Assembly (NCBI GenBank): GCA_021904315.1
Contig: CM038912.1
Location: 24,774,949 to 24,838,948, forward strand
Direction of reading: 5' to 3'
Origin: Sphagnum magellanicum
Lineage: Eukaryota > Streptophyta > Sphagnopsida > Sphagnales > Sphagnaceae
Length of the DNA stretch: 64,000 nucleotides
Shown: positions 49,103-62,000 of the stretch, in pieces
How the letters are laid out: every line of letters starts with the position of its first letter
Numbering within the stretch: the stretch's first letter is position 1
The notes under the pieces: model-generated
Database searches by the model: none
What the model was told of the DNA's origin: nothing
The model's input: only the letters and a program-made list of their open reading frames with translations
Position numbers and translations under genes: made by a program

Positions 49103-51271
49103 CTACCCATTGAACTCCTCCACCAGACCCTGAACTCTCAGCGTTGAAATCATATGTCAGCAGATGTCATGGAAAGGGAAACTTCCAAGTAGTGAATTCA
49201 GAACAGCAGCACAACAATTGCATCCATATGCTGCTAGAGGTTGGATTAAGGATCTTAACAAATGAAGCACATGAACATGATCTCGATCCTTATGAATGGA
49301 TTGCACCCATTTGCATTGAGAAGTCATGTGGTAAAGTTACCTGTGAGATGAGAGGCTCAGCTTCTGTACGTTTCATGAAATGAATAGAGTTCCGGGACAG
49401 TGATGTAGTTTGGTCACCAAGTAACACCTCACCAATGTGTTGCAAAACTCGAATTTTTATATATGGGTCCTTTGGTGGTGTAGCATCCTGCACTCTAGTA
49501 AGTGGTTTCATCAGTTGAGTCCTCTGAGTTCTACTCTTGCCTATACCATGCTTCTATGGGCTATCCAGAGCACACCATGTTTCCAAGTGTTCATCAACCT
49601 ACAACAAGAGACTGCAAAGGAAACTCCACAACAACACTTTGAACCAAACACAACACAAGCAAGGGCAGTCATAACCTCATGAAAGTCACTCACAAAGTGT
49701 CCAACCATCACCTTCAAAACCAATAGCAGTAATGACCTGCCATGACTCTCCACTGACTTTATCAACAATATGAACATCAAGAATTTAGATGATATACAAC
49801 CTTCCCATTGCAGCATGCTCTGTGAATGACTTCTCCTCCCTTTGAAAACTCAAACTCACAAATAGAAATGCACATAGTGCAGTTGAGCAGCATTACCACA
49901 GTGAGGTCCAGATCAACATTGGTCATGTATGAGCCAAGGATGTCAGAGTAGCTTTTCAGAAACTCTTTTTCAGATGGATGAAGCAGGTCCCTGACATCCT
50001 CAGGAAGTACAGCTCCAAGCTGCCATCTCAGACGCTGTATCCTTTGGGCTCGGTTGTACCTGACACAAAAAAGTGCACGTAGCATGTCAAAGACCACAGC
50101 CTATGCTAGTGTGTAAAGGACTCATAATCATGTGACAAGGCCATGAGGATATTGTTTTGTGTTCCAAAGCTTGGCATCTTGTCTGAGAAGCACTTTGCTT
50201 GATATTTAGGCCTTGGATTTGTCATAGGACCAATGTAATATTACATGTGCAACCCACTTTCTTCTCTTCCTTCTTCCAATCTATTTCCTTTGTCGGCAAA
50301 GAAGTGCATTCAAAGATTAAAGTTGAGAGTTTACTGCAATCTCTGTTGAAGAATTCCTAATTTCAATTGCACCATGGCAGAAAACTGGGACGAATGAGAT
50401 GACACATACAGGTAAGATAGCAGGCAGCGCTTATTGCGAAGCAAGCTTTGATGATGGATAAGGGCTCCACTGTAGTTCCCATCCACATGCATTATCTGTC
50501 CACTAGGATTTTCCTCCTGCAAAAGCCTGTAACGTTTCCCCCTTGGTGAAATCTAATCACAAGAAACATGGCAGGTAGTCCTTCTCAAGAACTGAAGGGA
50601 GAGCCTGTGCATAACAACAAATAAAAAATGCAGATATTTCTTCACCCTTGAAGCTCCTGCCTCCTTTAAGAGGTGCACATTTTGAAATGGAGATAACGGC
50701 AGCTATCCTGTTCCTCCTCCTTCCCCTCGGAAAGTAAAAGTTCCTACATTTCAGTATTTTGATGTTTTCATACCCCGAGTAACGGCATGCAGCTGTTTTT
50801 CTACTATTGTGGTAAACATCTAGCATGCACCTGGCTGCATTTTCTCGCACAACCACGGGCAAGGTGTACGTGTGCAGGACCACCAAGCGAATGCATCTCG
50901 CTATCCAAAACAGCTAAGTGCAACCTGAGTGTAAAAAAAGAATGAAGAGAGAGCCAATGAATCGAAAGGCACTCACGTCATGATTTTCGAAACCTGGTAG
51001 TAATGTTCTTGAATCTCACCAAGCACCTTGTTGAAAAGGTCATGCTGCAAAACATCACAACAACAACAACAACGACAACTGTCTGAGACCAACAACAACA
51101 ACGCTTCTACGCAGCTCAACGACCTAACAAAAAAAAGCTCAATGTACGGAGCTCTTCACCGCAAGTTTGGTTGCAGCAGGAGAAGAATGAGGAACATACG
51201 TTGAAGCGGCGGATCTGGTGTTCATCAAATGTAAGCTCCCGAACGAGCTCGGCGCCCGAACGACCATACAT
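49103..51271 (-). CDS. PSF1: GINS complex subunit PSF1 (six exons)
   Basis: Minus-strand exons are 51271-51200, 51044-50977, 50526-50410, 50059-49897, 49487-49341 and 49129-49103. All phases agree and introns are GT-AG, giving 197 residues, the usual PSF1 length. The protein starts MYGRSGAELVREL. The helical A-domain includes GALIHHQSLLRNKRCLLSYLYNRAQRI-type sequence (key RNKRC), followed by LGAVLPEDV and SEKEFLKSYS. The C-terminal B-domain begins PPKDPYIKIRVL and continues GEVLLGDQTTSLSRNSIHFMKR, with the last exon encoding only GLVEEFNG and the stop. GINS (PSF1, PSF2, PSF3, SLD5) joins MCM2-7 and CDC45 to form the replicative helicase. Single-copy and essential where studied. The tiny last exon was found by phase and the conserved end. 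Confidence 0.95.
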
Positions 51272-51741
51272 AATGCTAATCCTTGCCTCTTTTGCACAAC
51301 TATACTTCCATTTCCACAGCGATCATCTTCAAAACAGCATACATATATATTGTGATCGGACATGAAGTCAGTTGGATATCTCTCATGTGAACATTACTTC
51401 GTTTTAGGGTTTAGGTTTTTGTTTTGAGTGGTCGTCAACCTTTGTCGTGCAGACGGCGGGGAGCACGATGCAGATGGCGGAGCACGATGCAGACGCCGGT
51501 GCAGATGGCGGAGTTTATGTTACTGACTGCACTGACCGCTTGGAGAAGACTTGTGAGTTTGGGTAGGAAACTTTGTTTGTTTGTGTGTTATGAAACAGGT
51601 TGGCAGCAGACAATGGGTGGTCAAGGGCGCTGCCGTCTGGAGATTCACATGGTGGGTATGGAGAATCATGTTTTGTTAGGACAGTAGCACCAAGGTGTTA
51701 TTAGATGTAAAAACTTCAAAACCTCCATCCACACTATGCCA
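51272..51741. other. PSF1 upstream region
   Basis: Contains the probable PSF1 promoter and leader. A short array of GATGCAGATGGCGGAGCAC-type words occurs at 51462-51510. An open frame at 51424-51687 on the plus strand crosses this array and is not recognised. Confidence 0.4.
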
Positions 51742-52108
51742 TCTTATATATTAAAGTTACATGTCTGTCCGTTTGTCCGGGCAGTTTTCGGGCCAGCACA
51801 GACCTTTTTTTTTTTTTTTTGGATGGGTTTTGTTTTCTGTGTCAGTTAAATTGCCCAGACTTTTTTTTTTTTTTTTTTTTTTGATGGGTTTTGTTTTCTG
51901 TGTCAATTAAATTGCCTGGACCCCCATTTTTTTTTTTTTTTGATGGGTTTTGTTTTCTGTGTCAGTTAAATTGCTCGGACCTTTGTTTTTTTTTTTTTTG
52001 ATGGGTTTTGTTTTCTGTGTCAGTTAAACTGCTCGGACCTTTGTTTTTTTTTTTGTTTATGGGTTTTGTCCGCCAGCGGGGGTGCATTATGCATCAAGTT
52101 CACACTAG
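51742..52108 (+). mobile_element. Short non-autonomous Helitron-like element
   Basis: Starts TCTTATATATTAAAG, preceded by A, and ends CACACTAG, followed by T. This is the TC...CTRR structure inserted between A and T that is typical of Helitrons. Near the 3' end a short GC-rich palindrome (CCGCCAGCGG) and TGCATTATGCA could form the terminal hairpin, although both lie slightly further from the end than usual. The interior is a 60-bp tandem array. No RepHel frame exists in the 367 bp. Confidence 0.55.
51822..52070 (+). repeat. Tandem array, unit about 59-61 bp, five copies, T-rich
   Basis: 'GATGGGTTTTGTTTTCTGTG' followed by 'TCAGTTAAATTGC' and a long T run starts at 51822, 51883, 51942, 52000 and, in part, 52059. 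The copies are very similar except for T-run length, indicating recent amplification inside the Helitron-like element. Confidence 0.9.
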
Positions 52109-53091
52109 TATTTGTAAATGGAAGATATCGTATAGGTTGTAATTGGGTGGTACCAATGTAAGTGGGCATTTCAAAAAGTCAAATGCTTGTAGAGATTTCA
52201 CTTTTCAAAATGCCTGTGTTATTATAATTTTTATTTTTTTTGGGTGGTGATACCTGGATGGGTACCTGCTGGGTATTACAATAAAATGAAATGAAATAAA
52301 AGGACATGTTGATTTTTACATTGTATAATGCGCATAGCCTTAAGCATTACCCCTACACATAGCCTAACATTCAGAGATTTGAGAGTGACAGTGTAACCCT
52401 AAAGTCCTGTAATCCTCTTCTCAATGGACAAAAAACTCATATCCAACATGCCCCCATATTTTGCCGCCCCTTATTTTGGGGACGCCCCTACCCTGGGTTT
52501 GTACCCTACAGTTTATCTGGAATTTTTTTTACCCTGCATGGGGTTTTTTTTCCTTTTTACTTCACCTAGGCCTACGTTGAAGTGAAAAGAGGAAAAACTT
52601 CGAAATTGTCCACAGCCTGTCAACCGCCTTCGTGGATGAGAAATGCGTGAAATTTACTTTTCTTATTCATCCAAGATGAAGCGAAACAACTCTGATAAAA
52701 TCCTCAGAACCGTCCTCCATCCTCTCTGCATGGATGGCTCTCATCTGTTTTGTGCGCGTCCCCTCGTAACTGCCGCAGCTCTCGTTGCAGACGCGCAGTC
52801 TGCGTGTTGTCTGGCTCTGTGTGTGTGTGTCTTTCTCTGCGTCCGTCCCTCTCGTGCGCGACCTGCTCTCATCTTCTCTTGCGATTTGCAGTTTCCTTCG
52901 TCATCTCTTCTTGTTGTGTTATTGTGGCTCTGACGATCATCGAGCGGACGTTGTGCGTAATTCCGGAAAGAAAAATTCGTTCCGAGAGATGCAGGAGAGA
53001 GCGAAAGCCCATGATATCATGTAATTAGGCAGCTAGAGAGTTTGTGCTCAGAGAGTAGTTTGCCGGCTGTTTATCCATAAATCCGCGAGCC
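52109..53091. other. Upstream region and leader of the channel gene
   Basis: From about 52620 the base composition becomes richer in G and C, with a pyrimidine-rich stretch (TCTGTGTGTGTG, TCTCTGCGTCCG) that probably represents the transcribed leader of the plus-strand channel gene. No TATA box can be assigned with confidence. Several overlapping open frames at 52643-53028 lack conservation signs. Confidence 0.4.
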
Positions 53092-56000
53092 ATGTCTTCG
53101 AGAGTGATAGAGAGTTCGATAGAGGAGTCGTCTGCGACCGCTTCTGATAGCAAAGAGTCGTCGAATTGGGGGACAACTACTCCTTTGAGCTTGCCGCCGT
53201 ACAAATGGTGGGAGAGGATTCGATTGCAGGTGGAGGCGTTGTTCAAGGCTTTCACACTGTTGGACAAGCAGCATCAACTGAAGCAGATCGCGGCCAGCCA
53301 ACACGTTCTGAAAACGTATCACGATTCCTTCCTCTTTGGCAAAGTTCCTCTTTCTGTGAAACTGCGAGCGCTTCTTCGGACTAGCACCGTGAGCTTTGTG
53401 TGGCACATTGTACATACCCTCTGTACCATGACCTTTTGTAAAACTCAGTCATCCACACGACTACTGTATCCACACTCCCAGATAGAGACAAACTAGTGTG
53501 CCGATGGTTTGTTGGAAGCAATCTTGGACGTTGTCAATGCAGTCTGAAAGCAGGCCATTGTCATAGGGGTTAGGACCAGTGTTCTTTTTCTTCAAATTTG
53601 TGAAATAGGTGGGTTGGCAATCATCCACAAGAGGACTTAGCCAAACTTCGGTACAGGTCAAAGAGGAAAGTAGAAAAAATTAGGATTCCTCTTACATTTT
53701 GGCAACATGTTGGAACCTATTGTCTAGATATGGCGACTTCAGATTTTTTTCCCTCATAATGTGGCAACTTGGGCCATTTTTCCCGAAATATGTCCTTTGT
53801 ATCATTCCCACCTCCATGCAAGAAGAAAAAACACTAAGTTAGGACTCATTGTAATGTCAAGTTGCCAGTCATTCTAGTGCTCAAACCACCACTACTGAGT
53901 TGCATGCTGCATCTTACCCATATTTAACCTCTAGTCTCACAACCTCTTGGGAAGAATGAGGTAATGTGTTTCTGCCATCCCTCTCTCTCTCTCTCTTCAA
54001 ATATAGTCTCCAGTCCCCCACCTTCAACAAAGGGGCAGAAGAGCTCTGATGAGGGTGCAAAGTAACCCAGGGACTCTTATCTGCCAGAGATGATGGCAAT
54101 TTTCATTTGACAGGCAAATGCATGTAAAGAAAATTGCAACTGGAGCTTCTCCATCGGTGTTTCTCATATGAAAGCTGAATTGAATGCTATGGATTTGACA
54201 TCCATATCCTAGAGGTGTTCAGTACTGTTGTGATTGTGGTAAATACATGGTTGATGGCTTGGCGTTATTTTGTCTTTTCTGCTGCTTTTGTCAAGATATC
54301 TCTACCCTTGGCTCTGTTTCATGGGCTAGAGAATTGCCAGTTTTCCACCTTTGAGTCTGCAATCAAATTGAGTGAAGCAGAACAGTTTTCATCATGAAAA
54401 TAGGGATCAACCTGTATCTAATTTTACTTGTGTATCTGAGATGGTGTCACAGCTCCTGGTTTTCTGTCTTGTGTTTGTTGGTCCAAAGTGGTGTTCTAGA
54501 GCACCAGCTGTCTCAGTGTTTAGGTCTGTTCATAGCCACCTCTCACCAAAAAGTGATGTGGCTTGTTCCAAAAGGTGAGCAAGTGCTGACTGCGATCTTG
54601 CACATCACTGCTACATTCTCCTGTGCAGAGGTTACTATCTGCAACCCTGCCCACTTTCTTTCATGGTCACATTATGTAGAACATCTTCTGGTACAACAAA
54701 CCCTCTGGGCTTTGTGTGTACATCTGAGATAACCACTCTTTTCACTTATATGCTACCCTGATAACTATGTGCTTTGGTTAATCAAGCCTGCACAACAATC
54801 TATACATCTTGATTTGTGGGGGTTTTTTGTGTCATATCTAGGGCTTTTTACTTCTCCAGTCATACATCCATTGTTCTGGGTGGTTCTGTCTACTAGTGGT
54901 GGAAATACATGAACACATTCCAAAGGGTTAACCCAATAAAGAAATGGAAAGTCCTCTCAGTGACTTTGTTGTCTTTACAGCAGCATTTCTGGTCTTTGTG
55001 AGCTGATAGATTCCATAGTGCTCCCCAGATTTGGGTTTAAGCTTTGAGGATGAGTCCCAGAATATCAGTGCCTGTGAGCCCTCCTTATTGGCAAAATTTG
55101 TGTCATCAACTGTTGATGGCAAATGATGCGAGCCAATTATTAGATAGTGAGTTGTTCTGCAGTCACAAGCTGAAGTCAGTTTGAGCTTAGTAGCCAGATC
55201 CCGGAGATGACCACTATGCTGCATAGATAGGAACTTGACATATTGCAAGCCAACTGATATGGGTCTTGGAAGTGCTGCAGATGGAGGGCTTGCTTGCTAT
55301 TTTGTCTGGTGCTGTGTATATATATACCACGTAAGTTTATTCATAACAAACTGGTTGTCTGTTATGATTGACACTCATGTGTTATGACTGCACTCATTCT
55401 TGTGTCAATGACTACAATGTCAAACTGGGTATCAGTTTTGAACCCAGTTTCATCTGTAATCTCAGACATAAGTTTATCCAAAAATAAAGGATATCAGTTT
55501 TTGAAGGTAGTCTTTATATGCAGGGGAAGAGGATATCTGCAAGTTCAGAACATGTTGGAGCACTTGTCTTCATATTGCTTGAATGTTAACATTTACATTG
55601 ATGTTACAGGTGATGTCTTGTGGTTGTGAGGGAAGTGTGAGGATCACTAGAGAACTGAATGATTGCCACTAGATTTAGATGTTGTAGTAGACATTTGAAA
55701 ATGTATTATAATGGCAGCAGGAGTCTTAACAGGTTTCTTGTGTGGGGAGCTGTGTTTGAGCAGCTACCACTTCCATGAGGAGCATGAGTGGGTGACACTA
55801 ACTCAGGATACTGTGAGCTGCTTATTTCTCATGGATTATGTTTTGCGTGTGTATAGGTGAGAATGAGCAAAGCAGTGTCATGTGTTATATAAAATAACAA
55901 TGTATATCTACTAAACAGTTAAGCTGGTAGCAAACAATAATGAGGAGTATAGCAACTCCAGCAGAATTTGGTTCTGAGATTGCATGCATATATTCATGGT

Positions 56001-59000
56001 TCACCATGATGTCTTTGGTTCTTTATTCAATCATGTAAAAACATTTGGGTCTGTGAAATGTAGATGTAAATTCTTGCATATTTGAATAACATAAATTCAT
56101 GGACACCCATGAAAAAAAATGCCAAGAGATGATGATTGCTACTGGTATGTCTTTGCAGTGAACCGGTGCGATTACAGTACATGTTTTCATATATTGGGGT
56201 CCTAGATTTTTTGAGTGCGACACCCATTATTTTTTTATACCAGTATGTTGGCTTTGGATTCCATATTCTTGTTGTCTGTTAGCATGATCGAATGGATGAC
56301 CTTGGATTGCACATCCCACCCCTTTCACTTTTGCATATCTTTACATCAAGCTAACACTTGTACACCTGTTAGCCCTGAAACTATATCTAGTGATGTTGCA
56401 ACCCTATTGGTTCTTTCTCCTCTGTCACATAATACTGGTGCACATGCGTTCATTTTGAGCCTGGCTGTCGATTTTCTCAATTTGTGGTGTCCACAAAGGT
56501 TTACATTTATCAACTTCTCCTTGCATGTCTCATGGTCTGACAGGCACAAGAATCCAGTGGGTGGTGCAGCTGTTCTCCACCTCTTGCAGTTTTCACGCTT
56601 CATCAGGTTGGAGTGTTTGTCTCTCTCGTACACTATTTGTTCATTCAATAGATAAGTCCAACCATCTTTTGGAATGAAGGATGAGGCCTCACTTGTGACA
56701 AACAGGTGGGTTTTGGTTATGCATCCATCCTCAGTTGAACATGGATAGAGAGGTGTTTGTCCTTGGTGGTCCTGACTCACCACCAATGCGTATGTTTGCC
56801 CTGACTTGTACCTGCATGGGTTTGCTTCACAGGATATTAACATTTCCAACAAGTGTAGGAATAGTGGCAAGCACAGTAATCGAGCAAATACTATTGTTAG
56901 TGGTATCCTGTTTTGGAGCTGGTGAGTGCTGTCATTAAGTGAGCCATTTGCTATATATGCCAACACCTTGATTTGCTTCTTCAAGATGGCCATTAATCAG
57001 AAATGCCAGAAATGCAAGATATCCACACCTACGTCCTTTGGTAAATTTTGTATGTCTATCTTTGGCTGAAGTTGTTAGGCCTCCTCCCAGGTGCTGGAGA
57101 CACACCTGAGCAGGTTTTGGTTGTAGTGCTGCCAAATATTTAAGTAAATGATTCCCAAGTCACAGCATTAAAAGGTCTGTAAGGATTGGTCGTATAAGAA
57201 TCGTAAGGGTTACTTGTGAGTGGGTGCAGTGTTCCTTGATGCTGGGATTGTACAGTGGATTGAGTATGCAGCAGCATCTGAACAGATACAACAGAATTGT
57301 CCCACAAGTGGCTGTATAAACTTTATGGATGCCTTCTATTATGTAGTTTCCACGGTATGGGTGTGCTGAATTTCCCTTTTTGCTGAGAAATACTCAAATG
57401 CATTGATGTGGGTTGCCCATGCTGAATAACAATTATGTTGCCTTTTGTGGTGCTGAAGATGAAAATTGTTCTTGACTTATATTAGTAATCCCACAGGGTG
57501 GAAAACATCCTGTCTCAGTGCTTGACATTGTTTTCACTTCATGCTTGCTCCTTCACCCAAGCCAAAATCTGCATTGTCTGACAGATTTCCACTGTTGGAT
57601 ATGGAGATGTCACAACCAAGACCAATGCAGGGAAGATTGTCTGCATTGTGACCATCATGTGTGCTCTGGTTTTCATACCGTATCAGGTTGCTCGCATTAC
57701 TCGTCTTGCATCTAGTAGGTAAAGCTGGCAACTACTATCCCTTCAGTCAAAATGTTTTCCATTCATACAAAGATGATAAGATATGCATCACATCCCTTCA
57801 GAATCTGGAGATACCAAACTCAAAACCTTCTTTTGATACCACAATGTATTTGTATCTGTCATAGCTGCTGACAAAGATGATCATTTGTTTCTGTTGAACA
57901 AGCTACTGATGGAAGTCAGAATAAGATGCTGGTGGATTGGTAGGTGATCTGTTGCTGAAGGGGATCTAGTAAAGGGGTTGTGAACTTCAGAAGCTAACAG
58001 TAAAGCTGTACATGTAATGCAGGCCATATGGAGGCACATTCAATGCAAGGAAGATTATTGGTAATAGATATCTCATCATCAGTGGAAGTGTCTCATTCCA
58101 GGCTGTCCAAATCTGTCTGGCAGAGTTTTATAATCCAACCCACTGTGATGGTTTGTGAAATTGTACCTTCTGTAGGTGTGTGTCTGAAAGTATACTTTGT
58201 GCCAACTCAATCTTCAGGATTGTTTATTAGAAAGATCCTCTGTGTTGTATTTCTGCTTGTAACATGCATGACATTTAATTCTGTGATCCTCAGTGGAGCA
58301 CTATATTGTGTGCTTTGTAGATGAACTAAACATTGGATAATGAGATAATCTCAAAGTTTTCCCCAACACCATCCTAGCATAAGGTAAGGCCATGACTTGG
58401 TACTGCGTGCATCTACAGATATCAAAGCTTACCCCTTGCATGTGAACATCTTGGCACCATTCATCCCGTCGTAAGTGGTATAGTGTCACAACCTTGAATC
58501 TGGCACCTGCACATGTGACTCAATAAATATTATTTCTTTCATAGTTGGGCAGCCAGCTGATGCAAGTTCAGTGGTTCCTGATTCTGATTGGCATTTCCCC
58601 TTTTTTACCAGAAGCATTCAATATCAACACTGCAAGGTGAAGCTCTAGAGCAGGCTTACATGTCCTTACTTGGCAGGTTTGAATTCAAAAAAATGCTGTC
58701 CCTCTACAATGGGCATGTAGAGTTTATGGAAGGGTCTCCAGTACATCAATCAGACCTAGAACGAGTGTGTGCATCTCATGCTGCAGCCATCTTCTTACTC
58801 GCCAATAAGCAAACCAACGTAGGTTGCTGCATGCTTTTAAAGTTTTTGCTTCATGCATCTGTTGACCATCGACATGACTCTCGGTTGTAAGGGTCTCTGC
58901 ATTTGTACCAATTGCAGCAGAGATTTGGTAAAGTTCCTATTCTTGCTGCTGCTATGTGGTGTCAGATTTATGATGCCCACCCACCTGATTGTCCCCTGGT

Positions 59001-62000
59001 CTCCAAACTGATGCACAGTTTGCTCATTGTCACAGGATACAAAGGTGGAGGATGCTGCACAAATAGTGAGAGCATTAGCAGTGAATCGACACTGTGGCAA
59101 CAAGGTGCGAATTATAGTAGAAGTGCTGGAGCCAGCAACACAAACTTGTGCAGTTTGGGATGAAACAGAAAGTGGTGCTATTGAAGTTATTTGTCCTGCA
59201 AAGATTCATTATAAGATGCTCTCCAGGAGGTTGCTCTCTCTCTACCCTTTGCCATGTCCACTAATCTGCAATCTGTTTGTGCTGTCATGGTTGTGTTTTT
59301 TTTGTCTAACAAGCAACCCTGCTGTAAGGGGCCACTTCATAAACTGGTCATCAAAAGTTGTGGGTAGAATGTGTCCTCCTTCAAGAGTGAAGAAACACTG
59401 AGTGATGGTTGGTCAGTAGAGTTTTGTGACTGACCAGTAGACAGTTTGGTCCAAGTATTGTGGGTATTTGATACTTCTGACAATATTCTTATAGGTCTGC
59501 CCTCTTTTTCTGAGGAATGCTCTTGCAGATTATGAAAGACGCAGGCTCAATGAAACTACATTGGAAGTTCCTTCTCTTTGATAAACCTCCTTTTTACATT
59601 CATTAATTCAGGGAACCTCCCTTAGTTTAGCACTCATGTTTAGCACTGTATTTGTGGATGGGAGAGCAGCTGTGTTGTGAGAGGGCTGTACACACTCATA
59701 ACTAATCTGTTTACATCAGAGATCAAGCTGAAAGAGTTGCCCAAGGATCATTTTATATCTGAATATTTCCACAGTTTTGACAACGAAGTCTACCCTGTTA
59801 TCTTTCCAATTGTCTTTCACAACATGCTCTTTGAAGAGGTTTCTTTCTGTCGCATCATTCTGTAGCTTCATACTTTTATCTATTCTTTTTCTAGAATTAC
59901 CTGTAGAGTGTCTCATACCCACCTAGGTGAGAGTATGTGGCACTTATTATAAGACTCTTTCCTCTGTGTCAAAGTGATTGGGACATTTCACAAGTGATTC
60001 TGGTTTCCTGGAAGATATCTTACATTGGATAAGATCTTGCAGGTAGCAGCATTTGTTTACAGGACCTTCAATGCTGTATTATTTGCACTGGACGTCACAG
60101 TGCTACACAAGGACAAGGATCATCATGTTCAAAAGGTATGTAGTTTCCACTGCAACAATATCAATTTCTTAAAGAGGTAGGCTTGATTATTCTGTTGCAT
60201 TCATTCCTCCTATTTCAGCATACATAGCAACCTTCCTTCGGTGTTTCAATAAACTATTTGCCAAAAGAAAATATTGTCAGACAGATCCCAGGTTTACTCA
60301 TGACTGGAGGAGTGCTACAAATGTTCATGGAATTATTACTTGAGTGATACACTAATAAGTGTAATAGAATGCAATGTTGTGCAGTTCATGAGGGCTATGG
60401 CTACTGTGTGACATTCAATGTGCAGTGACGGGGGAAGAATGGTCTATTAGGTGATTGTAGATGATTGTAGCTTTCTTTGTAGAGGGTTTAAATTGCCATG
60501 GACTTTCTTGTCCAGGTGTTGCTGCATCCTAAAGGTCACATCATTAACCCTTATGATGTTGGTTTAGTAATTGCATCGGACCTTCATACTGCTTACTCCA
60601 TCTCAAACTATCGAGACAAGCAACAGCAATTAAGTTTCATTGAAAAAGTAATGAATACAAAGCATGAATCCCAGTACATGCATTCTGCAGTAGAAAGGGA
60701 GGCAGAGAGTGTCATCCGGCGGCTGAGGCGCACAGGATCTTATACTGTGGGGACTTTTCATAGAGACTTACATAAAGATGAGAATGGAGTGGAGAAAAGT
60801 AAGGTGCACACTTTTCCAGTCAGTGCAGAGGGGCATTACAAGTTGGAATCAAAGCTGAGGTCAGCAATCTACCATGCCAACAATGAATGTCAGATTGAGG
60901 CAGGCCGTAGAGCACTTTCAAATTCAATGAACAAGCATGATGGAGGATATGATATGTCCTCATCTACCGGCATGAAGAGTGATGATGCCAGCAGTGGACT
61001 CCACCTCACGAGTTGTACACTAGAACAGGCAACTGAGGACTTACTGGCATGGCCTCCACTTCTGGACCATGGTCATCCTCATCCAGCAGTTCTTGAAAGG
61101 AGAGCTGATGTGATATTGGAGGACTTGAGACAGCACACAGTTTCTGTAGTTCAATTGGATGAGCCACATATTCTGGTTTGTTGCCAGAGGAACTGGCCAC
61201 ACCACATATACTACTTCATCAAGGGGCTACGGAATCCATTGTCTCCCACTCCACCAATTGTAATTCTGTACCCAGGTCAGCCAAGTGCTGAACAATGGGG
61301 TCTGGTGGGCGTCTTCACTGATATATATTTCATCAAAGGCTCCCCAATCTATGAGCTTGATCTCATGCGAGGTGGAGTTCTCCATGCAGGTCTATGTCTT
61401 TCCACTTCTGTATTTACATCCTTGTTCACCTTATGCTGAAAGTTGCTGCTGTCTGCTGTAAAGCAACTTGCTTGCTTTAGTTATTGCAAACTTTTGTTTG
61501 TACTTCATTGAAAAACTAATTCAGGTCAGAACTTGAGAACTGTGCAGAGAAAGTAGTGATCCTTGGGGATCAAGGTACTCCTGTTGATTTGCACGGACAG
61601 GAGGTGCAAGATTTGAGAAATGCTACAAGAATGTCAGCATATACTAGTGATGTGGATAATATACTGGTAGCTGCCAATGTGGAGCGTCTGGTAGGAGAAA
61701 AGCAGGAGATCCTACTGGTGGAGATGCATGATACCATTGGGTTCTTTTATTTGCGCCCCCAGTTTGAAATCTCTCGGAGTCAAGTCTGTGCGACTGACTA
61801 CAAGCGCAATCGGAATGCAATTGTTCACCTTGGCCCAACCTTCATGGGTGGAAAAGCTGTGTGTGCCATTTTTCTCGGTTTTCTGATGTAAGTACCATTT
61901 TTCTTTCCGTCTTGTTCTGCATATGGCTTATCATTTTACCCATATTTTGCTGGTGAATCTTAGGGCAACTCCACTGGTGCTCAGTAGGTATGTGACTCTG

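Noticed and set aside
50557..50886. 109-codon minus-strand frame inside a PSF1 intron
   Set aside because: It spans a clear intron between phase-matched PSF1 exons and has no recognisable protein.
52643..53028. Three overlapping frames before the channel start
   Set aside because: GC-richer leader sequence with CT/TG runs; frames overlap on the same strand and none looks conserved.
58588..58676. Open frame upstream of the RCK1 exon (STLQGEALEQAYMSLLG)
   Set aside because: The phase of the previous exon requires the acceptor at 58676. Starting at 58677 restores both the phase and the family alignment.
59515..59566. Possible extra channel exon (RNALADYERRRLNETTLE)
   Set aside because: It can be spliced in phase, but direct joining of 59229 to 59670 gives the Slo-like spacing between the IC and SC motifs without an extra loop.
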